Positions 41,305 through 50,091 of a DNA stretch of 64,000 bases are shown here, one piece after another; within the stretch, counting starts at the first letter, position 1, and each line of letters begins with the position of its first letter. Under the pieces are notes generated by a model. The model saw nothing but the letters and a program-made list of their open reading frames with translations. It had not been told where the DNA came from and made no database searches. The translations under genes and the position numbers were made by a program. The DNA is from Butyrivibrio sp. LC3010 (GTDB lineage Bacteria > Bacillota > Clostridia > Lachnospirales > Lachnospiraceae), in contig NZ_AUJU01000006.1 of NCBI RefSeq assembly GCF_000424385.1, positions 62,001-126,000 on the forward strand. Reading direction: 5' to 3'.

Positions 41305-42315
41305 TTACGATTCTGATGTAATAGACTCTTTAATCTTTTCTGCAATATTCTGTTCCATAAAGGTTACACACTGTAAAATACTGTTCTTAACCTCTACAGA
41401 CTTGGCACTTCCATGAGTTTTTACCACCAGTCCGGTAAGTCCAAGCATAGGTGCTCCGCCATACTGATCCATGTCATAGTCTTTTAGAACCTTCTTAAGA
41501 GTAGGCTTTATCAAAAGTCCTCCGATTTTGGCTCTGAGATTGCTCATAAGTCCCTGCTTTACCACTTTAAGAAGTGTAGTAGCAACACCTTCATACATCT
41601 TCAGTACAACATTTCCGGTGAAAGCTTCACAAACAATTACGTCAGCGACTCCCAGAGGAATATCTCTTGCTTCTACTGAACCGATGAAATTAATATCGGG
41701 ACAATTCTTCAAAAGAGGGAAGGTCTCCTTTACAAGTGCATTACCTTTTTCCTCCTCGGCACCGATATTTACAATTCCTACCTTAGGATTTTTAACGCCG
41801 CAGAAGTTCTCCATATAAACAGATCCCATCTTTGCAAACTGAACCAGATGAGAAGGTCTCGCATCAACATTAGCACCACAGTCAATAAGAAGTGATACAC
41901 CGTTCTGTGTGGGAATAAGCGGTGCAAGAGGTGATCTCTCGACCCCTTTGATTCTTCCGATTATAACCTGTCCGCCTACCAGGGTAGCTCCTGTACTTCC
42001 GGCAGATACATATGCATCACACTCTCCGTGCTTTACAAGAAACATGGCCTTGACTATAGAAGAATCCTTCTTGGTTCTGATAGCCATTACCGGAGGCTCT
42101 GCCATCTCAATAACTTCTTCAGCATTGACTACTTCTACTCTGTCAGCATCATAAGTATATTTTGAAAGTTCGTCCTTAACAACCTGTTCCTTACCCACGA
42201 GAAAAATCTTAAGCCTGTCAGATTCCTGCAGTGCTTCAATTGCGCCCTTGACAATTTCAAAGGGGGCATTATCTCCTCCCATTGCATCAACTGCAACTCT
42301 TACATAATCAGCCAT
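41305..42315 (-). CDS. plsX: Phosphate acyltransferase PlsX
   Basis: Converts acyl-ACP and phosphate to acyl-phosphate, the donor for PlsY (12477). Motifs: VAVDAMGGDNAPFEIVKGA, VSAGSTGATLVGGQVIIGRI, LLIDCGANVDARPSHLVQFA and GTP-independent C-terminal YGGAPMLGLTGLVVKTHGSA. 336 residues. RBS GGGGAGTAACA. It follows the rpmF terminator, so it needs readthrough or its own promoter. Confidence 0.97.
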   Translation of the reverse strand: MADYVRVAVDAMGGDNAPFEIVKGAIEALQESDRLKIFLVGKEQVVKDELSKYTYDADRVEVVNAEEVIEMAEPPVMAIRTKKDSSIVKAMFLVKHGECDAYVSAGSTGATLVGGQVIIGRIKGVERSPLAPLIPTQNGVSLLIDCGANVDARPSHLVQFAKMGSVYMENFCGVKNPKVGIVNIGAEEEKGNALVKETFPLLKNCPDINFIGSVEARDIPLGVADVIVCEAFTGNVVLKMYEGVATTLLKVVKQGLMSNLRAKIGGLLIKPTLKKVLKDYDMDQYGGAPMLGLTGLVVKTHGSAKSVEVKNSILQCVTFMEQNIAEKIKESITSES

Positions 42316-42380
42316 TGTTACTCCCCAATCTAATTAAAAATGTTTGACAAAAGTTTACTAAAAAACATAATAAAAAGCAA

Positions 42381-42412
42381 CAAACCCGAGACTCATAAGA
42401 ATCCCGGGTTTG
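42381..42412 (-). terminator. Terminator after rpmF
   Basis: CAAACCCGAGA with TCCCGGGTTTG, 11 bp with one mismatch; on the minus strand followed by TTGCTTTTTATTATG. Confidence 0.8.
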
Positions 42413-42430
42413 ATATGTTCATAATGATTA

Positions 42431-42613
42431 TCAATCTTCGTTAGCTACAACGCTCTTCTTGTTGTAGTAGCCACATTTTTTGCATACCTTGTGAGGCTGC
42501 ATAAGCGCGCCACAGTGGCTGCACTTAACCAGTGTGGGAGCAGTCATTTTCCAGTTTGCTCTTCTCTGGTCTCTGTGACCCTTAGAAGACTTATTCTTCG
42601 GGCAGATAGACAT
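42431..42613 (-). CDS. rpmF: 50S ribosomal protein L32
   Basis: Ribosomal protein of 60 residues. CPKNKSSKGHRDQRRANWK at the N-terminus and a zinc ribbon CSHCGALMQPHKVCKKCGYY (all four Cys kept, the zinc-containing paralog type). The ATG at 42613 has AAGGAGGTGTTACCGA; the open frame to 42652 is not conserved. The DUF177 (YceD) gene usually found just upstream is absent. Confidence 0.96.
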   Translation of the reverse strand: MSICPKNKSSKGHRDQRRANWKMTAPTLVKCSHCGALMQPHKVCKKCGYYNKKSVVANED

Positions 42614-42687
42614 TCGGTAACACCTCCTTACAGCGTTCATATCATGAACCATAAATGGTCATTTGCATTTGTCAACACACTCTTGCT

Positions 42688-42716
42688 ATTATATGCACTA
42701 ATTCACATATTGTCAA
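42688..42716 (-). promoter_or_regulatory. Perfect-consensus sigma-A promoter of rpmF
   Basis: On the minus strand TTGACA (42711-42716), exactly 17 nt, TATAAT (42688-42693). It lies between the MITE-like element and rpmF. Confidence 0.9.
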
Positions 42717-42755
42717 TGAAAAAAATATTAATTCATCTCAAATCGCTTCATTACC

Positions 42756-42899
42756 GTTACTGTTCACACCTTACGGTGCTCACAGCAACTGGATTTGCCC
42801 ATTCCAGTTGCCTTCGGCAAAGGGGCAAATCCTATATTCAAGACGTAGAACATTCTCACGCTCAGCGCAGCAAGTGCGCAGAGCTGTCTGAACAGTAAC
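42756..42899. mobile_element. MITE-like element, 144 bp, with target-site duplication
   Basis: Perfect 11-bp terminal inverted repeats: GTTACTGTTCA (42756-42766) and TGAACAGTAAC (42889-42899). Directly outside, an 8-bp direct repeat TCATTACC occurs on both sides (42748-42755 and 42900-42907). Inside are nested inverted repeats: GGATTTGCCC with GGGGCAAATCC, and CAACTGG with CCAGTTG. It has no coding capacity; a short plus-strand frame crossing it is not gene-like. The right target copy contains the ackA stop codon. An 8-bp duplication fits several transposase families; none is encoded in the window. Confidence 0.85.
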
Positions 42900-42902
42900 T
42901 CA

Positions 42903-44096
42903 TTACCTGCAAAGTTCGTTAGTATCTCTGGCAATGGCAAGTTCTTCGTTTGTAGGAACAACAAGAATCTTCACCTTGGAAGCATCAGTTGATACAATCT
43001 TTTCTTTTCCGTGAACCTCATTAGCTTCCTTATCAAGCTCAACTCCCAAAAATCCGAGTCTCTCACAGATGATATTTCTTACAAGAGGTCCATTCTCACC
43101 TACGCCTGCAGTAAAGCATATGCAGTCAACTCCATCCATTGCTGCGGCATAAGCACCAATATATTTTGAAACACGGTAGCAGAAAGTATTGATTGCTCTG
43201 ATACATCCCTCGTCGCCGTTATTGTAACCGTCCTCAAGATCACGGAAATCTGAGGATACATTACCTGAAAGTCCGTAAACACCTGACTTTTTATTCAGAA
43301 TATTCTCAGCTTCAGCTGCGTCACATTTTTCCTTTTTCATAATAAACTCAACTACTGAAGGATCGATGTCACCACTTCTGGTTCCCATGATAAGTCCTTC
43401 AAGAGGAGTAAGACCCATTGAAGTGTCTACGCATTTACCGTTTTTAACTGCTGATACTGATGCTCCGTTTCCAAGATGACAAACAATAGTCTTAAGATCG
43501 CCGTAATCTTTTCCAAGCATTTCAGCTGCTTTCTTGCTTACATAAGAATGGCTTGTTCCGTGGAAACCATATCTGCGGATCTTATACTTCTCATAAAATG
43601 AATAAGGTATTCCATAAAGATATGCTTCCTCAGGCATGGTCTGATGGAAAGCAGTATCAAAAACAGCCACCATGGGAACACCCGGCATGGACTTCTGGCA
43701 TGCTCTTATCCCAATGAGGTTAGCTGGATTGTGAAGCGGTGCAAGATCTGAAACTTCCTCAATTGCCTTTATTACTTCCTCATCAATTACTACAGACTTA
43801 GTGAATTTCTCACCGCCATGTACGATTCTGTGTCCTACGGCGCCAATCTCTGAAAGTGAACTGATAACTCCTGTCTCTGAATCTGTGAGTGCTTCTATAA
43901 CCAGTTCTATTGCGCGGTTATGATCAGGAATTGCTGTATCCTTTGTAATCTTATCACCATCACCGGGAGTAAAACTGATCCTGCCGTCGATGCCGATTCT
44001 CTCACAAAGCCCCTTTCCGATTACCTTCTCAGTTTCAGAATCTATAAGCTGAAACTTAAGGGAAGAACTACCGCAATTGATAACCAGTATTTTCAT
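42903..44096 (-). CDS. ackA: Acetate kinase
   Basis: Forms ATP and acetate from acetyl phosphate. Motifs: VINCGSSSLKFQLID at the N-terminus, GHRIVHGGEKF, FDTAFHQTMPEEAYLYGIPY, HGTSHSYVSKKAAEML, HLGNGASVSAVKNGKCVDTSMG and FTAGVGENGPLVR. 397 residues is normal. RBS GGAGGTTTAATA. Its stop codon lies in the right target duplication of the MITE-like element; since the duplicated bases restore the end of the gene, the protein appears unaltered. pta is 41 kb away. Confidence 0.97.
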   Translation of the reverse strand: MKILVINCGSSSLKFQLIDSETEKVIGKGLCERIGIDGRISFTPGDGDKITKDTAIPDHNRAIELVIEALTDSETGVISSLSEIGAVGHRIVHGGEKFTKSVVIDEEVIKAIEEVSDLAPLHNPANLIGIRACQKSMPGVPMVAVFDTAFHQTMPEEAYLYGIPYSFYEKYKIRRYGFHGTSHSYVSKKAAEMLGKDYGDLKTIVCHLGNGASVSAVKNGKCVDTSMGLTPLEGLIMGTRSGDIDPSVVEFIMKKEKCDAAEAENILNKKSGVYGLSGNVSSDFRDLEDGYNNGDEGCIRAINTFCYRVSKYIGAYAAAMDGVDCICFTAGVGENGPLVRNIICERLGFLGVELDKEANEVHGKEKIVSTDASKVKILVVPTNEELAIARDTNELCR

Positions 44097-44125
44097 TATT
44101 AAACCTCCATGATATTATATTTTTT

Positions 44126-45379
44126 ATGAAGACTGTAGGAATTATAGCTGAATTTAATCCTTTCCACAAGGGACACGAATACCTGATCCGCGCGCTCAAA
44201 GAGCAGACCGGGTCAGATTATGCTGTCATTATAATGAGCGGAGATTTCACTCAGCGTGGCGCTCCTGCAATTTTCGATAAATACACAAGAACTAAAATGG
44301 CCCTTTCATGTGGAGCTGACCTCATTTTAGAGTTGCCAATATATTATAGCACATCCAGCGCAGAATTTTTCGCCGGAGGAGCCATTTCCATACTTGATAA
44401 ACTGGATTGCATCGATTATCTTGGCTTTGGCTCAGAGTCAGGTAATATCGAAGCTCTCCAAAAAATATCAACTGTCCTTGCAAATGAACCTTCAGATTTT
44501 TCAGCTATGATTAAGGAAAATCTGAAATCAGGAAAAAACTACGCGGTTGCCAGAGCTGCCGCTTTATCTGCGTATCTTGGAGAAGATGCATCTTTTCTCT
44601 CAGAGCCAAACGATATACTTGGAACGGAATATATAAAAGCTCTCACCATACAAAAAAGCAGTATGGTTCCTTTTTGTATAAAAAGAGAAGGAGCCTCCTA
44701 CTCTGAAGATACCATCTCAGATAATCCTGATGTGTTTGCATCCGCAAAAGCTCTTAGGAGCTTAATCGAAGACAATGCAGATATCAGTGCTTCTGTAAAT
44801 AATCTTAAGAGCCAGCTTCCCACCGGGGTATTTGACCTATTAAAAGAGCTTTGCGAAAGTAAGGCGCTGAAAATCTGTACTCCTGATAATTTTTCAACGC
44901 TCCTTCACTATAAGCTTATATCTGAAAAAAATGCCGGATTTGATAAATATCTCGATGTATCCTCAGATTTTTCAGATAAGATAAATGCCAATATTCGCAG
45001 TTTTTCATCAATTACAGGCTTCACCGATAAGCTGAAATCAAAGGACCTTACCTATACAAGGATAAGTCGTGCTCTGTTACATATTCTTCTCGGACTTACA
45101 AAGGAAAACATGTCTCTTTATGTAAAAGATAAGGATTCTTTTACTTCCTATGCAAGAATTCTGGGGCTTAATAAAAACGCATCCCCGCTTTTAAAAAAAA
45201 TTCAGGAATGCTCCCGCATCCCTGTAATTTCTAAACTCTCTGATGCATATAAAGCACTATCAGAAGAAGAGTACTCTCTTCTTTCAGAGACGATAGTTTC
45301 ATCAAATATTTATGACCTTATAAACAGTAGAGAAACCATAAATGAATATGCCAAAACACTTATCACAATTAGCCGCTGA
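44126..45379 (+). CDS. tmcAL: tRNA(Met) cytidine acetate ligase TmcAL
   Basis: ATP-dependent enzyme that acetylates C34 of elongator tRNA-Met (YlbM/DUF795 family). The nucleotidyltransferase HxGH motif is EFNPFHKGHEYLIRAL, followed by VIIMSGDFTQRGAPAIFDKYTRTKMALSCGADLILELP and the later LGTEYIKAL. 417 residues. Only 29 bp separate it from the divergent ackA, and no Shine-Dalgarno precedes the ATG, so the transcript may be leaderless. Its acetate substrate makes the ackA neighbourhood notable, though the pairing may only be positional. Confidence 0.92.
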   Translation: MKTVGIIAEFNPFHKGHEYLIRALKEQTGSDYAVIIMSGDFTQRGAPAIFDKYTRTKMALSCGADLILELPIYYSTSSAEFFAGGAISILDKLDCIDYLGFGSESGNIEALQKISTVLANEPSDFSAMIKENLKSGKNYAVARAAALSAYLGEDASFLSEPNDILGTEYIKALTIQKSSMVPFCIKREGASYSEDTISDNPDVFASAKALRSLIEDNADISASVNNLKSQLPTGVFDLLKELCESKALKICTPDNFSTLLHYKLISEKNAGFDKYLDVSSDFSDKINANIRSFSSITGFTDKLKSKDLTYTRISRALLHILLGLTKENMSLYVKDKDSFTSYARILGLNKNASPLLKKIQECSRIPVISKLSDAYKALSEEEYSLLSETIVSSNIYDLINSRETINEYAKTLITISR

Positions 45380-45436
45380 ATCATTTGGCAGCTATATTGT
45401 CATCTTTTTGATACTCCAAAATGTTTCCCGCCGGTT

Positions 45437-47353
45437 TTAACCTGCTGTCACCTGATCAGAGAATACTTCCGAAGGCATAGGCTTTGCAAAATAGAATCCC
45501 TGTATCATTTCGCAGTGGAGTTTTCTTATGTAATCATATTGCTCCTGGGTTTCAACACCCTCTACTACAATTTTCAGTCCCAGTCTCTTAGCCATCTGTA
45601 CCACTGACTCAAGGACTATCATTCCCTTCTCACTGTTTTCAATATTTCTAAGGAAGTACATATCAATCTTGACAACATCAACAGGAAGATCCTTAAACAT
45701 ATTAAGATTGGAATATCCGCTTCCAAAGTCATCCATCATTATCACAAAGCCATAACTTCTAAGCTTGGACAGCATTTTTATGATACTGTCCATATTGTCA
45801 TTAAAAGCGCTTTCAGTAAGCTCTATTTTTATAAGCTTATGATCAAGTCCGTATTTATCAACAACTGCTACAATTTCTTCAACTATGCCATGATGATCAA
45901 CATCAACTCTTGAGAAATTGACAGATACCGGAACAACAGACGCTCCCTGATTAATCCAGTCACGAAGCATTCTGCAGACTTCCTCTAGCACATAAAGATC
46001 AAGCTCTGTGATAAAGCCGTTTTTTTCCAAAATAGGAATAAAATCTGAAGGATTGATCATCTGATTTTTTGAATCAATCCACCTTACAAGTGCCTCTGCA
46101 CTGATTCGCTGTCTGGTCATCGTGTCACACACAGGCTGCAGATAGACCTTGAACTCTCTGTCCAGAATAGCCCCTCTGACCCTCTGTTCTACTATCTTTC
46201 TATGCTCATCCTCTTTTCGTATATCATCATCATAAAATGCCACATTTGTCTTGAAATTACCGGATACCCATTTTAGTGCATATCCCGCATGATCAAGCAT
46301 TTTATCTATATCCTTGTCCCCTTCTTCGAGCCTGTACACACCTGCATAAAAAGACACAGCATAATCAAGCCCCGTAAGAGGATTCTGAATAGCTTCTGTT
46401 ATATCCGAACTGGCTATTGTGCTTATAGAAACCTCCTCATCTGTCAGCACTGCAAAAGTATCACCGCCTATTCTTCCACACACAGCTTTATGCTTTGCTT
46501 TATTGACACACTCTTCAATATTTTCCGCAAGAATGTTGAGCACACGGTCACCATTTTCCATACCGGTTCTCTCATTCAGCTCCTGCATATGATAAATCTG
46601 AATTTTAACCATGGAATAACCTTCCATGCTCTGCTGATGCATGAGCTCGTCACAGGATCTGATAAATCCCGTCTTGTTATTAAGTCCTGTCAGCTCATCA
46701 ACCGTAACATCAACAAAACAGAAAACAACAATAAACATGGCAAGTGCAAGAGCTATTACAAGACCTGTCAGGGATTCCTCAGGAAAAGCTGCCTGATAAA
46801 AGAGATTTAAAATGGTTATAAAGAAAACTGTTATTAGAAGTCTTTTCCTTACTTTACCAAGATACCTTGAATGTTTGACCGCACAATGTCCCACAAGAGT
46901 AGCGCAGAGCATATAATAGACAAAGGTAACCCACATCATCGTTCCATGGCTGTAGGACATGGTTTCCTTATCAAGGAAAAACAAAAAATTAAAGAAAATA
47001 TTGCCAAATGTAGCGAAAAAAATCATAACAGCAAGAGCCCCTCTCAGAAGGAGGAGATTGCCTTCTTCGCCGCATAATTGGTAAAAGTACCGTGTCGCAC
47101 AATACGGTATCAGATACAGCACGCAGAAATAGATAAGCAGCATCACATATGTAAAATAATATGATTCCGGCTTTGCAATTTTTAGTAGAATAACAGTTAA
47201 TGAATCCAACACGTTGTAAACTATTGCAGAACAAATCAGAAGCTTTAAGTTAAATCCGAAGTTCTTCATTAGTTTGGGTCGGATCCATGCACATGTTAAA
47301 CTAGTAAGTATTACCATTATACCGGCAACATCAAACTGGTAAGAGAACTGCAT
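45437..47353 (-). CDS. Membrane c-di-GMP phosphodiesterase (EAL) with degenerate GGDEF
   Basis: 638 residues. Seven or so hydrophobic helices in the first 220 residues, then a GGDEF domain at about 220-375 in which the signature is RIGGDTFAVL; the expected GG(D/E)EF has become GGDTF, so it is probably not a cyclase. The EAL domain (about 385-630) looks active: AEALVRWI, ELTESAFND, MMDDFGSGYSNL, VKIDMYFLRNI and VEGVETQEQ. It should lower c-di-GMP, perhaps under control of a ligand sensed by the membrane part. Its leader carries two terminators in series. Confidence 0.9.
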   Translation of the reverse strand: MQFSYQFDVAGIMVILTSLTCAWIRPKLMKNFGFNLKLLICSAIVYNVLDSLTVILLKIAKPESYYFTYVMLLIYFCVLYLIPYCATRYFYQLCGEEGNLLLLRGALAVMIFFATFGNIFFNFLFFLDKETMSYSHGTMMWVTFVYYMLCATLVGHCAVKHSRYLGKVRKRLLITVFFITILNLFYQAAFPEESLTGLVIALALAMFIVVFCFVDVTVDELTGLNNKTGFIRSCDELMHQQSMEGYSMVKIQIYHMQELNERTGMENGDRVLNILAENIEECVNKAKHKAVCGRIGGDTFAVLTDEEVSISTIASSDITEAIQNPLTGLDYAVSFYAGVYRLEEGDKDIDKMLDHAGYALKWVSGNFKTNVAFYDDDIRKEDEHRKIVEQRVRGAILDREFKVYLQPVCDTMTRQRISAEALVRWIDSKNQMINPSDFIPILEKNGFITELDLYVLEEVCRMLRDWINQGASVVPVSVNFSRVDVDHHGIVEEIVAVVDKYGLDHKLIKIELTESAFNDNMDSIIKMLSKLRSYGFVIMMDDFGSGYSNLNMFKDLPVDVVKIDMYFLRNIENSEKGMIVLESVVQMAKRLGLKIVVEGVETQEQYDYIRKLHCEMIQGFYFAKPMPSEVFSDQVTAG

Positions 47354-47377
47354 ACTTTTCCTCTATCTAATCAATAC

Positions 47378-47410
47378 AAAAAAATCGCCTCCACAGAGGG
47401 AATCAGGCGA
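47378..47410 (-). terminator. Second attenuator-like terminator in the EAL gene leader
   Basis: On the minus strand TCGCCT-GATTCCCTCTGTGG-AGGCGA then seven T, about 25 bases before the start codon of the 45437 gene. A terminator here would cut off the gene it precedes, so it suggests attenuation. Confidence 0.75.
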
Positions 47411-47441
47411 AACTAAGAATTTTCATAATTCGACCAGGGTA

Positions 47442-47466
47442 AACTCGCTAAGTACTCCGGTAAAAT
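47442..47466. repeat. Small hairpin repeat E, copy at 47.4 kb
   Basis: On the minus strand GGAGTACTTAGCGAG. It shares ACTTAGCGAG with other E copies and again follows a U-tract. Its GGAGTAC can also pair with the GTACTCC arm of the first terminator. Confidence 0.45.
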
Positions 47467-47467
47467 A

Positions 47468-47507
47468 AAAAAAGAGAAGTTGGAGTACAAAATGTACTCC
47501 ATTCTCC
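47468..47507 (-). terminator. First terminator in the EAL gene leader
   Basis: On the minus strand TGGAGTAC-ATTT-GTACTCCA extended by GAGAA/TTCTC, then CTTTTTTTATTTT. It begins within about 10-20 bases of the probable transcription start. Confidence 0.7.
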
Positions 47508-47517
47508 TCCCTTGTTA

Positions 47518-47523
47518 ATTATA
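47518..47523 (-). promoter_or_regulatory. Candidate -10 of the EAL gene leader
   Basis: TATAAT on the minus strand; no good -35 at standard spacing, so only the -10 is proposed. Confidence 0.35.
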
Positions 47524-47699
47524 ATATATAATTTTATAAATGCCATTTCAAGTTATTTTTTTTCCAAGCACCCTGTTTTTTCTAATGAATTCCAAATATA
47601 TTTACCAAACTTTAATAAATTACTATCAAAAATTCGTTTATAATGATTATAGCTATAGGCTAAAAGTTTTGTTCATTTTATCACTTTTAAAGGAGTGTT

Positions 47700-49811
47700 A
47701 TGGGACTTATAACTCTTAATTCCAATCAGGTTATACATAGATCCGGGGATAAAGTAGAATCATTGGAAATCGTCGTAAAAGGCTCCGTTTCTGTTTCAGC
47801 CAATGGCCAGTCAATCACAATTGGCACCGGTGGCATACTGGGTGTTGCCGAAAAACCCGGAGCTGAATATATTTTCACCTATTCTGCCAATGAGGATTCC
47901 TCCATCTTCTCATACACTTTTACAGATATTAGTGACATATATAAAGTAGTAAAATGCAATCCCAAAATAGCGCCCATTCTGGCGGCTCAATCCGTAAAAA
48001 CCGTCGTTCTCAGTCTTGATAAATACAATGATGACTATGAAACGATTCAATCAGAATATGACCGATTAGACACAGACAGAGCAAGTTATCCCATGATGGC
48101 AGTTTCTGTAGGAATGGATATAGAGACTTTCCCGGAGCTTGATGACATTGAGCCTCCGGTAAAAGAGTATGCCCTAAGCGAATGGCAGGAAAAGTATTTC
48201 AGAAGTCTGAACTCCAAAGAGGATCTTATGAAAAAGGCCTGCTATTGCTGCTCTTCCGATATAGCAAACGGCTTTATTATGAATGCCGTAGAAGCCCTGA
48301 GTTTTATTTCTGCCTGCAGGGACAAGCTTTGGGAATATAAACGCGGTTTTCAGAAAGAAACCGGTAAATTCTATCAGACAATGCAGCTTGCAAAAGCAAA
48401 GTCGGATGACCTTAAGAGAAACGGCTCTGATGACGGTGTCTTGAGCATAGATATTCACAATGCCCTCAATACCATATTGCAATATGCAGATACCGATGAA
48501 GAAGTAACAGAAAACTTCAAAAAGGCTGTCACTGAATTCAAGAATTCACCGGTCAGAAACGATACTACCGATGAAAGCAGGCTCCTTAGAAGAAATGTTG
48601 CCAAAGATTTCTACAGCATCTACACCGCTGTCTTTTTAAGAAGCCTGAAGGACCCCCATGTTCCATCAGAAATAATGATGTTTCTAATGTTTGGTTTTGT
48701 CGATGAAAATCTCGCAGGGCTTGAAAACACAAGGCAGCTCTATGCCCTTATGAAAACCTATACACCCGATCCCGAAGGCCGTGTTGTTACCATCTATGAA
48801 TGGTTAAAAAAAATATATTCCATGGAGCTTGAGCCCTCCAGGAATGAGTTTGATGAGGATTATTTCACTGCACTGAGAACGCTTAAAACAAACGGCGAAA
48901 TTTCCGAAGAACAGATGGAATTCATGAAACTGAATCCCTTAGAAAGACTTAAGTTCGAAATAAAAAATCTTTTTGCTCTTGGAAACAGAATGACCTTCGG
49001 AAGGCCGACCACTTTTGTTCCCGTTTTTGACGCTGAAAATGTAATACGTCCACTCGAGAGCGCTTATATCACCACTCAGAGAATTAATGATTTCTATGAA
49101 TCTATAAAAACCATAGATTTTTCTCTGTTTTGCAGGCAGACCATTTATTCCAATCCCGAAATAGGAATCACTCAGGCATTTGTCGACGAAGACATTATGC
49201 CTTATACTATACTAATGCCAAATATGGGAAGCCGTGCTTCTCTCTGGCAGGAAATAGAGGGCAAGAGAAGAACCACTCCCGCAAGATTTATCATTTCTAT
49301 TTTCAACACGGAGACTCTTGAGGATGTTATGATACGTCTGTGCGGCGAATTCAGGTGGGAAATGTGCAAGACCATGCAGGGTGTTCACTGGAATGATGTG
49401 ACTGATCCATCCCTGACATCAATGTTTTGCGATTATCTCCAGTTCTATAAAAAGAATCATTCACTATCAACAGATATGAAGGAAAAGCTCAGGGGAGATT
49501 TAAAACGATACAGTAACAATTTTAAAAATGTGTTTATTGCAGATTATATCAGTTACATCAAGTTTGAATCCAACTCCTCTCCCCGCCTGAATAAGGTTTC
49601 AAGAGAGATACTGTTTACTTATTGCCCATTTTCCAGAGAATACCGTGAAAAGCTTGTGGACAGTCCAATTTACTCCGAGCTTATAAAGAAGCATTCCGCC
49701 CGCACCGGAAGTCTGGCAAGACCTCTCTCCAACATGATAAGGAAGGTCAGAAACGAGGGTAATGAAGTTCCAACGGAGTTGCTGGATCAGTTTGACTATC
49801 TGCAAAAATAG
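47700..49811 (+). CDS. Large orphan protein with cyclic-nucleotide-binding-like N-terminus
   Basis: 703 residues, soluble, no signal peptide. Residues about 8-85 look like a cAMP/Crp-type beta-roll (VIHRSGDKVESLEIVVKGSVSVS, IGTGGILGVAE), but the phosphate-binding cassette is not conserved and no helix-turn-helix follows, so it is not a normal Crp/Fnr regulator. The remaining ~600 residues match no family I can name; they look mostly helical, with a distinctive CYCCSSDIANGF near residue 180. RBS AAAGGAGTGTT. The next gene, 22 bp downstream, is the small Cys protein. A role as a ligand-controlled scaffold or sensor is only a guess. Confidence 0.75.
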   Translation: MGLITLNSNQVIHRSGDKVESLEIVVKGSVSVSANGQSITIGTGGILGVAEKPGAEYIFTYSANEDSSIFSYTFTDISDIYKVVKCNPKIAPILAAQSVKTVVLSLDKYNDDYETIQSEYDRLDTDRASYPMMAVSVGMDIETFPELDDIEPPVKEYALSEWQEKYFRSLNSKEDLMKKACYCCSSDIANGFIMNAVEALSFISACRDKLWEYKRGFQKETGKFYQTMQLAKAKSDDLKRNGSDDGVLSIDIHNALNTILQYADTDEEVTENFKKAVTEFKNSPVRNDTTDESRLLRRNVAKDFYSIYTAVFLRSLKDPHVPSEIMMFLMFGFVDENLAGLENTRQLYALMKTYTPDPEGRVVTIYEWLKKIYSMELEPSRNEFDEDYFTALRTLKTNGEISEEQMEFMKLNPLERLKFEIKNLFALGNRMTFGRPTTFVPVFDAENVIRPLESAYITTQRINDFYESIKTIDFSLFCRQTIYSNPEIGITQAFVDEDIMPYTILMPNMGSRASLWQEIEGKRRTTPARFIISIFNTETLEDVMIRLCGEFRWEMCKTMQGVHWNDVTDPSLTSMFCDYLQFYKKNHSLSTDMKEKLRGDLKRYSNNFKNVFIADYISYIKFESNSSPRLNKVSREILFTYCPFSREYREKLVDSPIYSELIKKHSARTGSLARPLSNMIRKVRNEGNEVPTELLDQFDYLQK

Positions 49812-49833
49812 TTCTATTTAAGAAAGGATATAT

Positions 49834-50010
49834 ATGCAATTTAGATGTGATGAATGTAATTATTATGAATATGATGAGGATGATGATGCATACTACTGCA
49901 GCGTAGATATGGATGAAGATGATTATGCAAGACTTATGGGTAATTCCAGAAATGAATGCCCCTATTATCAAAATAACAACGAGTATGAAGTTGTTAAGCA
50001 TCAAATGTAA
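49834..50010 (+). CDS. Small acidic Cys protein, DUF6472-like
   Basis: 58-residue protein starting MQFRCDECNYYEYDEDDDAY. Four Cys (5, 8, 21 and 42) suggest metal binding, and the sequence is full of Asp, Glu and Tyr, ending VVKHQM. The ATG at 49834 follows AGAAAGGATATAT. It resembles a small family common in Lachnospiraceae (DUF6472, by recall). It is probably cotranscribed with the CNB-like protein upstream and the HAD gene downstream. Confidence 0.75.
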   Translation: MQFRCDECNYYEYDEDDDAYYCSVDMDEDDYARLMGNSRNECPYYQNNNEYEVVKHQM

Positions 50011-50091
50011 GGATGCAATCGAACTATAATAGTTCATATGGGGTCTTACTAATGGCTCCTCAAAAATACTTTCTTATGAGAGGTAAACTAC

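Noticed and set aside
42491..42898. 135-codon plus-strand open frame opposite rpmF and the MITE
   Set aside because: It spans rpmF, its promoter and the MITE-like element, with no start signal; the open frame follows from the repeat.
47383..47520. c-di-GMP riboswitch before the EAL gene
   Set aside because: I compared the leader with the GEMM-I consensus; the conserved aptamer core is absent, and the probable transcript start leaves no room for an aptamer before the first terminator.
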